Source: Halorussus halobius (GTDB lineage: Archaea; Halobacteriota; Halobacteria; Halobacteriales; Haladaptataceae). From it: 64,000 bases of DNA. The stretch covers positions 1-64,000 of the forward strand of contig NZ_SBIU01000009.1 of NCBI RefSeq assembly GCF_004765805.1, written 5' to 3'. Position 1 is the stretch's first letter; every line of letters starts with the position of its first letter. Positions 8,853 through 15,783 of this stretch are shown one piece after another. Position numbers and translations under genes: made by a program. Below the pieces are notes generated by a model. It saw only the letters and a program-made list of their open reading frames with translations, was not told the origin of the DNA and made no database searches.

Positions 8853-9123
8853 AGAGCGATCCAGCGGAGCCATGCGAGAGGGTTCGGACGCCTCCAGTTC
8901 AGCGAGGGACGTGATGAGTGAACTCACTCGCGAAACCGAACGGGAGATCCTTGAAATACTCATCGCGGAATCGCCACTGGGTGTCATGGAGATCGCTAAA
9001 ACTGCTGAGCGCCATCCGATAACGGTGGATCAAACCTGTGCTCGTCTACACGAGAAGGGATATATCCATTCACGCGGCCGAGGACGCTATGAGGTCACTG
9101 AGAATGGAGTCAGACAGATTTGA
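8845..9123 (+). CDS. Small winged-helix DNA-binding protein
   Basis: 92 residues; the ATG at 8845 overlaps the end of the TFB gene by 8 bp (a GTG lies 6 bp earlier). The helix-turn-helix spans about residues 30-70: REILEILIAESPLGVMEIAK, RHPITVDQTCARLHEKGY. The wing SRGRGRYEVTENG is of MarR/PhiH1-repressor type. Overlap with tfb suggests co-transcription, perhaps as a modulator of that TFB or of the locus. The target is unknown. Confidence 0.75.
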   Translation: MREERSSGAMREGSDASSSARDVMSELTRETEREILEILIAESPLGVMEIAKTAERHPITVDQTCARLHEKGYIHSRGRGRYEVTENGVRQI

Positions 9124-9124
9124 G

Positions 9125-9199
9125 ATGGATGCGATTGATACTCTCGAGGAGCCGATTTCTGTTCCAGACTACGTCCACTCTCCATTGTTTGAGTTGTAA
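9125..9199 (+). CDS. Possible 24-residue ORF after the winged-helix gene
   Basis: ATG one base after the TGA of the winged-helix gene opens a 24-codon frame (MDAIDTLEEP...SPLFEL). The close spacing and acidic composition are compatible with a coupled micro-protein. The length alone does not exclude chance. Confidence 0.25.
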   Translation: MDAIDTLEEPISVPDYVHSPLFEL

Positions 9200-9237
9200 T
9201 CGGATGCCATATCCCCAATACCGTCCAAAATTAGAGT

Positions 9238-9615
9238 ATGGTGAGCGATCCCGCGTCATCTGAGGACTCTCCATCGTTGCAGAATGTCCTTGATGCGCTG
9301 GACGACGCCAACTGTCGAGCTATCCTCCGTGAAACAGCTGAACCCATGACCGCGAACGAACTCATCGACGCCTGTGACATACCCAAATCGACGTTGTACC
9401 GGAAACTAGAACTCCTTAGTCGAGCCTCCCTCGTCCGCGAACAGGACACAATCAATCCTGGTGGGGGTCGAACTACGCGATACGAACGAGACTTCGACGA
9501 TGTGACCATCTCTATGGACGACGAAGACGACTTGTCGGTAGCCGTGAAACGCCCACCACGGAGCCCCGACGAACGCCTCGAAGATATTTGGTCGAAGATG
9601 GGGGATGAGTTATGA
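9238..9615 (+). CDS. Winged-helix regulator, paralogue of the 1148 gene
   Basis: 125 residues. The helix-turn-helix CRAILRETAEPMTANELIDA with recognition region KSTLYRKLELLSRASLV matches the gene at 1148 segment by segment, including the C-terminal YERDFDDVTISMDD strand. It ends with an ATGA overlap into a membrane-protein gene, as in the first pair. The two modules probably arose by duplication or by separate acquisition of the same cassette. The regulated promoter is unknown. Confidence 0.8.
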   Translation: MVSDPASSEDSPSLQNVLDALDDANCRAILRETAEPMTANELIDACDIPKSTLYRKLELLSRASLVREQDTINPGGGRTTRYERDFDDVTISMDDEDDLSVAVKRPPRSPDERLEDIWSKMGDEL

Positions 9616-9893
9616 TGTGGACAGGACCGGCCATTGTCGTCGTGAAGACGGTGATCCTGCTGTTGGGGAGCGGTATCACGTATATCGCGTACAAGGCGTA
9701 TCGACGAACAGGCACGCCCTCACTGCGAGCGCTCGGGATCGGGTTCGGTGTTATCACGTTCGGCGCGCTGCTCGCAGGAATTGCACATCAAATCCTCTCC
9801 GTCTCACTCGAATTGGGCATTCTAATCAATAGCGTCCTTGTTGCGATAGGATTGGCTATCATCATGTACTCACTTTATCTCGAACGCAGGTGA
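9612..9893 (+). CDS. Small three-helix membrane protein, paralogue of the 1519 gene
   Basis: 93 residues with three membrane helices and the loop YIAYKAYRRTGTPSL after the first. It aligns along its length with the protein at 1519-1797 (second helix GFGVITFGALLAGIAHQIL against GLMVITIGTFLVGILHHIF). The start overlaps the upstream HTH stop. Function is unknown; it is a likely partner of the HTH protein. Confidence 0.75.
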   Translation: MMWTGPAIVVVKTVILLLGSGITYIAYKAYRRTGTPSLRALGIGFGVITFGALLAGIAHQILSVSLELGILINSVLVAIGLAIIMYSLYLERR

Positions 9894-10138
9894 AGACAGC
9901 TCCGCGACTACGAAGGCGAGTACGTAAGTTTGAAACTCAGTCTGACCCATTTTGGAGAAAGTACGGTGTATCGAGTATGCAACTGCGTTGGCACGCGGTT
10001 TCTGTCGGCCCGCCAGTACGCTGATTGTGGACCGGATAACGCTGACCGTTGCCTCGGCGGTATCTCACTCACGCCCCACTACCGTACACAGCGCTATTCG
10101 ATGTAGTATCGGCAAGCGAATTTCGAACGACAACATCC
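9894..10138. other. 245-bp intergenic region before the MFS gene
   Basis: No gene is supported. An open frame runs through it into the MFS gene, but codon quality drops before 10139. It presumably holds the MFS promoter; I see no distinctive repeat. Confidence 0.4.
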
Positions 10139-11365
10139 ATGAGAACAGCTCTATCCAACCCACTCACAGACATCCAGCAATCACAGACAGTCCTCATCAT
10201 CTTTGCGAGTACGCTCGTGAGTGTGATGGGCGTCTCCCTCATCAGCCCAGCACTGCCGACGATTCAAGCAGCATGGAACATCTCGGCGAGTCAAGCGAGT
10301 CTCCTCATCTCGGCATTTACCTTGCCCGGTATCGTTCTCACACCGTTCATCGGTCTCATCGCCGACCGCGTTGGTCGCAAACGTGTGCTCGTCCCTTCGC
10401 TATTCTTGTTTGGCGTGAGTGGCATTGCAGTCGTGTTTGTCGACGAATTCACAACGCTTCTCGGTCTCCGCGTCGTGCAGGGAACCGCTGGCAGTGCCAT
10501 CATGAGTCTCACCGTGACGCTGCTCGGTGACCTGTTCTCGGGGGAACAGCAGAGTCGTCTCATTGGACTGAACGCGGCAATCCTCGCCATCGGCGCGGCT
10601 GGCTACCCCTTACTGGGCGGTGGCCTTGCGCTGCTCTCGTGGGCCGCGCCGTTCGTCTGTTTCGCACTCGGTATTGTCGTCGCCGTTGCCGGCTCTGCGA
10701 TTCTCCCTGAACCCGAGAGTAGCATGGATTCGTCCGGACTGTCGTACGTCGTTAACGCAGCTCAATCGGTCCCAACACGGACGGCTCTCGGGTTGTACGT
10801 CGCTATTTTCGGCATTTTCTTTGTTCTCTATGGCGCACAGCTCACGGTCGTCCCGTTCATTCTCGACGAATCCTACGGCCTTTCTTCTGGGATGATCGGG
10901 CTGTTGCTCGGACTCCCAGCGGTGACGATGGGGGTGACGTCCTCACAGTCGTCCCGTCTCATGCGCCATCTCTCACCCCCGCGGCTCATCACACTCGGTT
11001 TTGTGACCTACGGTATCGGGATGACGCTCGCTGCACTCGCCCACTCGATCACCGTCCTTGCCGGCGCACTGTTCCTTTTCGGTATCGGGCAGGGATTCGC
11101 GGAACCGATCACCGATACAGCACTGAATACACTCGCGCCCGATGCGTTCCGCGGCGGAATCATGAGTATCCGAACGAGCGTGCTTCAGTTCGGAACGACC
11201 CTCGGCCCGCCAGTGTTCGTTGCTGTTGCCTCAATTGTGGGCTACACCGATACGCTCCTCATCGCCGGTCTCGCTGCCCTCGCTCTCGGCATCTCTGCGT
11301 TCGGCCTTCTCACGCTTTCAGAAACTGGGCAATCAACTCAACGTCGCACATTCACAAATGAGTGA
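10139..11365 (+). CDS. Major facilitator superfamily exporter
   Basis: 408 residues with about 12 membrane helices. The loop 2-3 signature FIGLIADRVGRKRVL and the helix-5 region typical of drug:H+ antiporters (GSAIMSLTVTLLGDLF) mark an MFS multidrug-type exporter. The start is MRTALSN at 10139, since helix 1 begins shortly after and the upstream extension is poor. Substrate unknown. It sits at the end of the 5.2-11.4 kb block, just before the small-gene cluster. Confidence 0.88.
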   Translation: MRTALSNPLTDIQQSQTVLIIFASTLVSVMGVSLISPALPTIQAAWNISASQASLLISAFTLPGIVLTPFIGLIADRVGRKRVLVPSLFLFGVSGIAVVFVDEFTTLLGLRVVQGTAGSAIMSLTVTLLGDLFSGEQQSRLIGLNAAILAIGAAGYPLLGGGLALLSWAAPFVCFALGIVVAVAGSAILPEPESSMDSSGLSYVVNAAQSVPTRTALGLYVAIFGIFFVLYGAQLTVVPFILDESYGLSSGMIGLLLGLPAVTMGVTSSQSSRLMRHLSPPRLITLGFVTYGIGMTLAALAHSITVLAGALFLFGIGQGFAEPITDTALNTLAPDAFRGGIMSIRTSVLQFGTTLGPPVFVAVASIVGYTDTLLIAGLAALALGISAFGLLTLSETGQSTQRRTFTNE

Positions 11366-11626
11366 TTGATCTGTTCCATGAGCTTGTCTCTATCCCGAGT
11401 ACGGTTGCCCCGCACCCACGAAAAGAGGGTGTAGATGGCTTCGTTCAGCGAGTGTTCTAGGCCCATATCTGCCCCTCGGAACGTAGGCCAATAGACCGAA
11501 GGCCGGTATCACAACAGATCTCGATACGTGCGTGTACTTGCTTGGGAGGTCTTCTAAACGCTTTCCGCACATTCGAGAGGAGCGAATCATCCACCGTCCC
11601 GTTCCAGAACCCAGTAACCGCAGTAC
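11366..11626. other. Gene-free stretch before the small-gene cluster
   Basis: About 260 bp without a supported gene. The long minus-strand frame across it is the antisense of the 11681 gene. Sequence similarity to the remnant at 5083 begins at its right edge (11627). Confidence 0.4.
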
Positions 11627-11656
11627 GTTTGTTACCCCCTGAGGAGTGCGGGGGTA
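11627..11656 (+). promoter_or_regulatory. T-tract plus inverted repeat, promoter of the 11681 gene
   Basis: GTTTGTTA is followed by TACCCCC (11633-11639), the loop TGAGGAGTGC, and GGGGGTA (11650-11656). The 7-bp arms are perfect. The loop matches that at 13243-13252 except for one base. The right arm ends about 26 bp after the T-rich centre, where an archaeal transcript would start if the T-rich tract is the TATA box. Confidence 0.65.
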
Positions 11657-11680
11657 GGAAAGCGCCCTCGAGTACAACCT

Positions 11681-12061
11681 ATGGCAACACTCCAAGCAGC
11701 GACGACGTCGACCGGCACGATTGTATCGGACGCACAAGCAGTCCGTCAGCTCTGTGAGAGCTATTGCTTCGGGACCCTCAACTGGGAGGTAGACGAGGAG
11801 GGCGAACTCATCATCTGGGGCTACGATAGCTTCGAGGTGTACGAAGCGCGTGAGAACGGTCTCCCCGATTATGACGGTGGGATCGTGACCCACGAGTTCC
11901 TCCGGCAGCTCGCGGAGTACATCGATGGCGACCAGGAACTCGACATCCAGACGGCCGGGTATACGAAGTGTCGATTTCCGGTCCTCGCCAAGCGGTACGT
12001 CATCCGCAATGGTGAGGTCCTTCACGCCGATCTGACCGGACTCGACCCGATCGGCGAATAA
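11681..12061 (+). CDS. Conserved haloarchaeal element protein, unknown function
   Basis: 126 acidic residues beginning MATLQAATTSTG. There are no catalytic or metal motifs; it looks like a small alpha/beta fold with YVIRNGEVLHADL at the C-terminus. The promoter and first 12 codons are duplicated at 5083-5171. It is the first gene of the plus-strand small-gene run and has the promoter-type inverted repeat. I do not recognise the family. Confidence 0.65.
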   Translation: MATLQAATTSTGTIVSDAQAVRQLCESYCFGTLNWEVDEEGELIIWGYDSFEVYEARENGLPDYDGGIVTHEFLRQLAEYIDGDQELDIQTAGYTKCRFPVLAKRYVIRNGEVLHADLTGLDPIGE

Positions 12062-12096
12062 CTGGTGATCATCCCTTGGCAGGTGAAGAGGAGTCG

Positions 12097-12134
12097 TTTA
12101 TCGGGGGCTGACGGACTGAGCCCCACGTGGGGCT
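12097..12134 (+). promoter_or_regulatory. T-tract plus two alternative inverted repeats, promoter of the 12145 gene
   Basis: GTTTA is followed by GGGGCT (12104-12109), a 9-nt loop and AGCCCC (12119-12124), which fits the family layout. The same AGCCCC also belongs to a second perfect dyad, AGCCCCAC-GTGGGGCT (12119-12134). The two pairings exclude each other, so only one can form in a given molecule. Confidence 0.55.
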
Positions 12135-12144
12135 TCGTGATACC

Positions 12145-12582
12145 ATGTCCGAGCAATCTACTGACGACTCGTTCGAGGACTGTGAGCTAGGCCCCGAGGC
12201 AATCCTCGGTACGCAGACGTTCGAAGACGTCCTGTTCACCGAGGAGACAGAGACCCCGGTGAATGTTCTTACTGGCGAGACGCCCGAGCATTCGCAAGCG
12301 AGCGTCGACGAAGCTCGGGCCTTTGCCGCCGGGATCGACACCGATACGCCGCAGATCGCGCTGCAAGCATCGGTCGAATCGCAGATCGAAACCGCGAGCA
12401 AACCGTACACGGCAGCCGCGTTCTTCCACTTCAAAGCGACTGGAACACTCGCACTCCACCGCGCCTACCACGCAGCGTACGAATCGGCGGCGTTCGCGGT
12501 CGATTTCGACGCCGACTACGAAACCGGTGACCTGACGATCACCGTCGAGGAGATCACTGGGTCGGAACGAGACGACGCCTAG
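12145..12582 (+). CDS. Conserved haloarchaeal element protein, unknown function
   Basis: 145 residues from MSEQSTDDS. The first 60 residues are acidic and low in complexity. The C-terminal half contains a helix-rich stretch (AAAFFHFKATGTLALHRAYH) and a strand (DYETGDLTITVEEI). The ATG at 12145 follows the inverted repeat by 10 bp; an earlier in-frame GTG lies inside the hairpin and is unlikely. It is part of the small-gene run and no function is assigned. Confidence 0.6.
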   Translation: MSEQSTDDSFEDCELGPEAILGTQTFEDVLFTEETETPVNVLTGETPEHSQASVDEARAFAAGIDTDTPQIALQASVESQIETASKPYTAAAFFHFKATGTLALHRAYHAAYESAAFAVDFDADYETGDLTITVEEITGSERDDA

Positions 12583-12603
12583 CGAGCGCGTATTCCGGCG
12601 GTG

Positions 12604-12634
12604 TTTATCGAGCGCCGGCGATGGGTGCCGGCGC
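12604..12634 (+). promoter_or_regulatory. T-tract plus inverted repeat, promoter of the 12691 gene
   Basis: TTTAT is followed by a perfect 8-bp dyad, GCGCCGGC (12612-12619), loop GATGGGT, GCCGGCGC (12627-12634). The stem sequence is unrelated to that at 11633 but the position is the same relative to the T-rich tract. The start codon is 57 bp downstream. Confidence 0.65.
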
Positions 12635-12690
12635 ACCAAGCAGTGATGCGGAGCGGAGTCGCGTGCGTCGGCAGACCGAGGTGACAACCG

Positions 12691-13182
12691 ATGCACATGG
12701 TCATTTACACGCTAGTTGAGGCATCGACACGAGATGATGCGCTCGCCACCGGAAAGACGGTGTTCGATCGACTCGTCGGCGCCGTGCCACACGCAGGTGC
12801 TGTCTTCGATTACTACGTGTGCTTTGACGAGGAGGACACGACGGTCGCTGGAACGGCCCGTTGGGGTGATCTCCCGGTTGCAGCTTCTGTGGAATCCGAT
12901 GAGGGCGAGGAGCTGCTCGAACGCGGCTGGGAAGCCACGAAAGAGGAGTTTCAGCGGAATCTCGACCGGGTGAAGGAGGCACTCGACGAACACAGCGACG
13001 AGGAGATCATGCGCGATGCGGACCTCGCCCGGCACGCATTCCACCAGGTCGGTGCGTACGACGGGCCTTCGGTCTGCCTGTATGACGAACATGGCAGCGG
13101 CATCCGGCATCGAGGCCAGTTGGAGCGAATTCTCGACGAGAGTGACGATCTCTGGATTGTGCCGGCGGACATCCACTTCTGA
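12691..13182 (+). CDS. Conserved haloarchaeal protein, unknown function
   Basis: 163 residues (MHMVIYTLVEASTRDDAL...DDLWIVPADIHF). The N-terminus looks like a small alpha/beta unit (IYTLVEASTRDDALATGKTV) and the middle is helical and acidic. The C-terminus has a strand-rich part ending in WIVPADIHF. I recall similar uncharacterised proteins on haloarchaeal plasmids and proviruses. There are no catalytic motifs that I can defend. Own promoter-type inverted repeat upstream; the next gene follows after 105 bp with another. Confidence 0.65.
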   Translation: MHMVIYTLVEASTRDDALATGKTVFDRLVGAVPHAGAVFDYYVCFDEEDTTVAGTARWGDLPVAASVESDEGEELLERGWEATKEEFQRNLDRVKEALDEHSDEEIMRDADLARHAFHQVGAYDGPSVCLYDEHGSGIRHRGQLERILDESDDLWIVPADIHF

Positions 13183-13228
13183 GGGAACAAACCGGCCAGC
13201 TGCTCCGTGGTGCAGTGACCGCAGAGCA

Positions 13229-13257
13229 TTTTTTTCGCCCCCTGAGGGGTGCGGGGG
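13229..13257 (+). promoter_or_regulatory. T-tract plus inverted repeat, promoter of the 13288 gene
   Basis: A run of seven T (13229-13235) is followed by CCCCC (13238-13242), loop TGAGGGGTGC and GGGGG (13253-13257). The loop is nearly identical to that of the 11633 element. The arm ends about 26 bp past the T-tract centre. Confidence 0.65.
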
Positions 13258-13287
13258 TGCTCGAACGAGCACACCTCGAATAGAACG

Positions 13288-13689
13288 ATGAGTGGAACTA
13301 TCGACTCACAATCAGTCGAACAGACACGCCCGAGAAGTGACCGTGACGTCGTCTACGTCGGCTATCGACAGCGAGGCCGCGCCATCGTGGAGAAACAGCC
13401 CGGTCAGGAACGGCTCACTCCAAATCGGAGTCTCGAGTTGGCGAGTCACAGTCCCTCTGGCTTCGAATGGGGATACGGGGGCAGTGGCCCGGCACAACTC
13501 GCGCTCGCGCTCCTGCTCGATTACTCCGACGACGAGGAGGTTGCGCTAGCGCAATACACGGAGTTCAAAAACCAGGTCGTAAGCCAGTTGGATTGCACTG
13601 GTCCCGGCGGGCGCTGGCGACTCACCGGCAGTGACATCGACGCAGTCCTTCGCGAGACATCCGACGAAGCGGCCGCACCGTCTATCTGA
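13288..13689 (+). CDS. DUF6166-like small protein of haloarchaeal elements
   Basis: 133 residues. The core reads VYVGYRQRGRAIVEKQPG, then LELASHSPSGFEWGYGGSGPAQLALALLLDY and later FKNQVVSQLD. I recall this fold-like pattern (YxGYR, then FEWGYxGSGPAQLALA) from small plasmid and phage proteins of unknown function grouped as DUF6166. The ATG at 13288 is chosen because the upstream extension crosses the inverted repeat. No enzymatic residues are evident. Confidence 0.65.
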   Translation: MSGTIDSQSVEQTRPRSDRDVVYVGYRQRGRAIVEKQPGQERLTPNRSLELASHSPSGFEWGYGGSGPAQLALALLLDYSDDEEVALAQYTEFKNQVVSQLDCTGPGGRWRLTGSDIDAVLRETSDEAAAPSI

Positions 13690-13712
13690 GCACCAATCAC
13701 TGAGAGTAACAT

Positions 13713-13991
13713 ATGTCGGAACACAACCAGCCGTCTCGTGCGGATGTCGAATCGATAGAGAACAGTGAGCGGCCGTCACCAACGGAATACGTCGAACGCA
13801 GCGACGTCGGTGTCTCGCTGACCGTGAAGCTCAAGCGCGGAACCGGGACACGAGATGAAGACCAGATCAAAGCCAAGGTGAAAGCGAAAACGCTCGAAGA
13901 CGCCCGAGAGGACATGGAGATCCTTCGAGCGTACGTTTACAAACTCGCCGAGGACGCCCGCCAAATCCAACCCGAGGAAGAAGACGAGTAA
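13713..13991 (+). CDS. Small acidic protein (DUF7389-like)
   Basis: 92 residues. A disordered N-terminus is followed by a compact core, VSLTVKLKRGTGTRDEDQIKAK, and a helix, LEDAREDMEILRAYVYKLAE. The pattern recalls haloarchaeal DUF7389 proteins of unknown role, often carried by mobile elements. It lies 23 bp after the previous gene with no hairpin of its own, so probably co-transcribed. A nucleic-acid role is possible from the basic beta strand but unproven. Confidence 0.6.
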   Translation: MSEHNQPSRADVESIENSERPSPTEYVERSDVGVSLTVKLKRGTGTRDEDQIKAKVKAKTLEDAREDMEILRAYVYKLAEDARQIQPEEEDE

Positions 13992-14117
13992 GCAGTCTAG
14001 CGGGTCTCACAAAACGATTTGGCAGGCCACAAATTTCGACTCGTTTTGACTGAACTATCTGTTCAATGTGTGTGCGAATGGGGCGAGTCGATTCAAAAAT
14101 CGTAGTATCAGCTATTG

Positions 14118-14369
14118 CTAGGCCCAGTGAAGGAGATAAAGGAGATAGATGCTAGCGCCCGTAACGAGTATACCGACCGCTGCAAAGGCCACAACAGCCA
14201 AACCAGTTGTGTAGAATGCCATTTGAACCGCTTGAAGGCCAACGAGGATCGTGAATGCTGCCAGTATCGTCCAAAAGACAGTTGAGAGAACTGACCGTCC
14301 CGCTCTTGACATCTCCTCCCTCACGGCACGCCGAATTTCGGATTCAGTGAGGTTGTCGGAGTCAGCCAT
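14118..14369 (-). CDS. Small two-helix membrane protein
   Basis: 83 residues from MADSDNLTE (a longer start 21 bp upstream is possible). A short soluble helix (SEIRRAVREEMSRAGRSV) precedes two membrane helices at about 27-48 and 54-76. It is the only minus-strand gene within the 11.7-15.6 kb run. Base composition is more AT-rich than in its neighbours. Function unknown. Confidence 0.6.
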   Translation of the reverse strand: MADSDNLTESEIRRAVREEMSRAGRSVLSTVFWTILAAFTILVGLQAVQMAFYTTGLAVVAFAAVGILVTGASIYLLYLLHWA

Positions 14370-14515
14370 ATCAAGTCCTACGCTCGCCATCCATTATATA
14401 TTTAGCTTGTACCGAGCGATAAGTGTACTACCTGTACTGAGCGTTCAGCCTATTCGCCACACGACGCGAAACGAGGATGCACAAACTACTCTCTGACATT
14501 CTCAGTCCGGCGCTG

Positions 14516-14547
14516 TTTTTTCGTCGCCTCAGCAGGAGCGGAGGCGA
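14516..14547 (+). promoter_or_regulatory. T-tract plus inverted repeat, promoter of the 14554 gene
   Basis: Six T (14516-14521) precede TCGCCTC (14524-14530), loop AGCAGGAGCG, GAGGCGA (14541-14547): perfect 7-bp arms and a 10-nt loop. The GTG start is only 7 bp after the right arm, so the transcript would be almost leaderless if it starts at the arm. Confidence 0.65.
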
Positions 14548-14553
14548 CACTCA

Positions 14554-14775
14554 GTGAGCAACTCCTCAGAGCAATCCACGGAATCGAGCGGCCTATCACC
14601 GGAACAGCGTCTCGAACCATCGAATACGGGACTTCTCAACGCCGGCATCGTGACGATTCACGACATGGAGACGCTGCGGGCCTGCGTTGCCTACGAGAAC
14701 ACCCACCAGAATCGGGTCCAGATTCTCCGGCGTCTCGAACACAGAGCCAGCGAACTCCGCAAAGAAGAGGGCTGA
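14554..14775 (+). CDS. Small protein, GTG start, unknown function
   Basis: 73 residues with a GTG start (MSNSSEQSTESS). The C-terminal half is a helical segment, TIHDMETLRACVAYENTHQNRVQILRRLEHRA split over two helices, followed by a charged tail. I recall similar short haloarchaeal proteins with this METLRACVAYE core, function unknown. It belongs to the small-gene run. Confidence 0.6.
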   Translation: MSNSSEQSTESSGLSPEQRLEPSNTGLLNAGIVTIHDMETLRACVAYENTHQNRVQILRRLEHRASELRKEEG

Positions 14776-14792
14776 GACAACGCTCGTGGAAG

Positions 14793-14822
14793 TTTTTCGG
14801 AGCCTCCAGTGGGTGGAGGCTC
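14793..14822 (+). promoter_or_regulatory. T-tract plus inverted repeat, promoter of the 14830 gene
   Basis: Five T (14793-14797) precede GAGCCTCCA (14800-14808), loop GTGGG, TGGAGGCTC (14814-14822), a perfect 9-bp dyad and the longest stem of the family. The ATG is 7 bp after the right arm. Confidence 0.7.
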
Positions 14823-14829
14823 AATTCAC

Positions 14830-15129
14830 ATGAGCAATCGACCGGAAATCGAGATTCAACAGCAGACCGCCTTCGGAGACGATGGCCAGCTCGAAGTGAC
14901 CGGGACGAGCGTCGAAACCTCCCTCGAGGACTTCGGTGCGGACGTGGACCACCGCGACCGTGATTCACGGCTCGATCGGCCCGAGGCGAGTGAGTTCGGC
15001 GTCGACGACCGTCCGGAGGTAGAACAATCGTCCGAGAGTGATCAGTCGAACCTCTTCGCCGATACTACCGAGGATCAGCAGACGCTCGCCGGCGACGATG
15101 CATCCGATCGCTGTCTCTTCGAGGAGTAA
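14830..15129 (+). CDS. Small acidic protein, unknown function
   Basis: 99 residues, strongly acidic and probably largely disordered (FGADVDHRDRDSRLDRPEAS, ending DRCLFEE). The ATG is 7 bp after the inverted repeat. Its stop codon lies inside the left arm of the inverted repeat at 15126. No motif is recognised; I recall short acidic proteins ending in CLF in such clusters, without function. Confidence 0.55.
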   Translation: MSNRPEIEIQQQTAFGDDGQLEVTGTSVETSLEDFGADVDHRDRDSRLDRPEASEFGVDDRPEVEQSSESDQSNLFADTTEDQQTLAGDDASDRCLFEE

Positions 15130-15166
15130 CCAACAACCAGTTCGTTCGACTGGCTGTGTTGGGTAA
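15126..15166. promoter_or_regulatory. Long-spacer inverted repeat (TAACCAACA family), copy 1
   Basis: GTAACCAACA (15126-15135), 21-nt spacer, TGTTGGGTAA (15157-15166). Each arm differs by one base from the exact arms found at 17266, 20507, 29042 and 51467, and the spacer is the same length. It lies upstream of the zinc-ribbon gene at 15260. Confidence 0.65.
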
Positions 15167-15259
15167 GTGATGGTGAGAAGCGAGATATCGACTCGCGAGA
15201 CTAGTCAATCCCCGAATCAAGCGACTGCGAGCCTCCCGAACGCGGGGGCATCAGTACCC

Positions 15260-15625
15260 ATGCCACGAATTACAAATTGGACGCGTGAGAGCCGTACCCC
15301 GAAGCTAGCGTATCGCAACACAGAGACCAACGCGCACGCGGTGTTTCACCGAGCGCCGGACTCGTATATCCACAAGTGGCGTGCCGCGATCCTCGTCGAC
15401 GGCTACCCGGTGTGGTCGCGCGGATTCGAGACGAAAGAAGCTACCTCGCTTCGCGATGAACTCCGAAAGCGACCCCACCCTGAGTTACCCTGTCCAGAGT
15501 GTCCGAACGACGACGTCGTCGTCGGCCAGAAGAGTGCTGACGGCGCGAAAGTCCAACGGTGGTTCGAATGTCGAGAGTGCGGCTACGAAAGCCGGTCAGC
15601 AATCATCTACGGCCCTGAACGCTGA
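15260..15625 (+). CDS. Zinc-ribbon protein (DUF7568-like)
   Basis: 121 residues from MPRITNWTRESRTP, the start I recall for this haloarchaeal family. An alternative ATG at 15170 lies just after the inverted repeat and would add a poorly conserved 30-residue tail. The first 65 residues are a beta-rich domain (AYRNTETNAHAVFHRAP, WRAAILVDGYPVWSRGF). The C-terminus is a four-Cys zinc ribbon (CPECPNDD, CRECGYES). A nucleic-acid-binding role is plausible. It is preceded by copy 1 of the long-spacer inverted repeat. Confidence 0.7.
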   Translation: MPRITNWTRESRTPKLAYRNTETNAHAVFHRAPDSYIHKWRAAILVDGYPVWSRGFETKEATSLRDELRKRPHPELPCPECPNDDVVVGQKSADGAKVQRWFECRECGYESRSAIIYGPER

Positions 15626-15652
15626 ACGAGAGTTCGGAAGGACACGTGCTCG

Positions 15653-15781
15653 TTAGCGGAAGGTGTCATAGAATAGTCCCTCCGAGATGAATTTCGGGAT
15701 GATGCCGATGCCGTTCGCTGTGAGGAAGTCGGCGACGAGTGCAGAAAGGCCGTCGCACCAGCGCCAGAGGAAGGCGAATCT
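15653..15781 (-). pseudogene. C-terminal fragment of an unidentified protein
   Basis: Read on the minus strand, about 42 codons encode a protein-like stretch (FAFLWRWCDGLSALVADF, then GIIPKFISEGLFYDTFR and TAA). No start codon or N-terminal part is present; the frame runs back into the neighbouring NAD(P)-binding gene in another phase. The aromatic, non-random composition suggests a real 3' remnant. Confidence 0.35.
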
Positions 15782-15783
15782 GA

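Noticed and set aside
11390-12025. 211-residue minus-strand frame over the 11681 gene
   Set aside because: The plus-strand gene has its own promoter element and a duplicated start, so the minus frame is a shadow.
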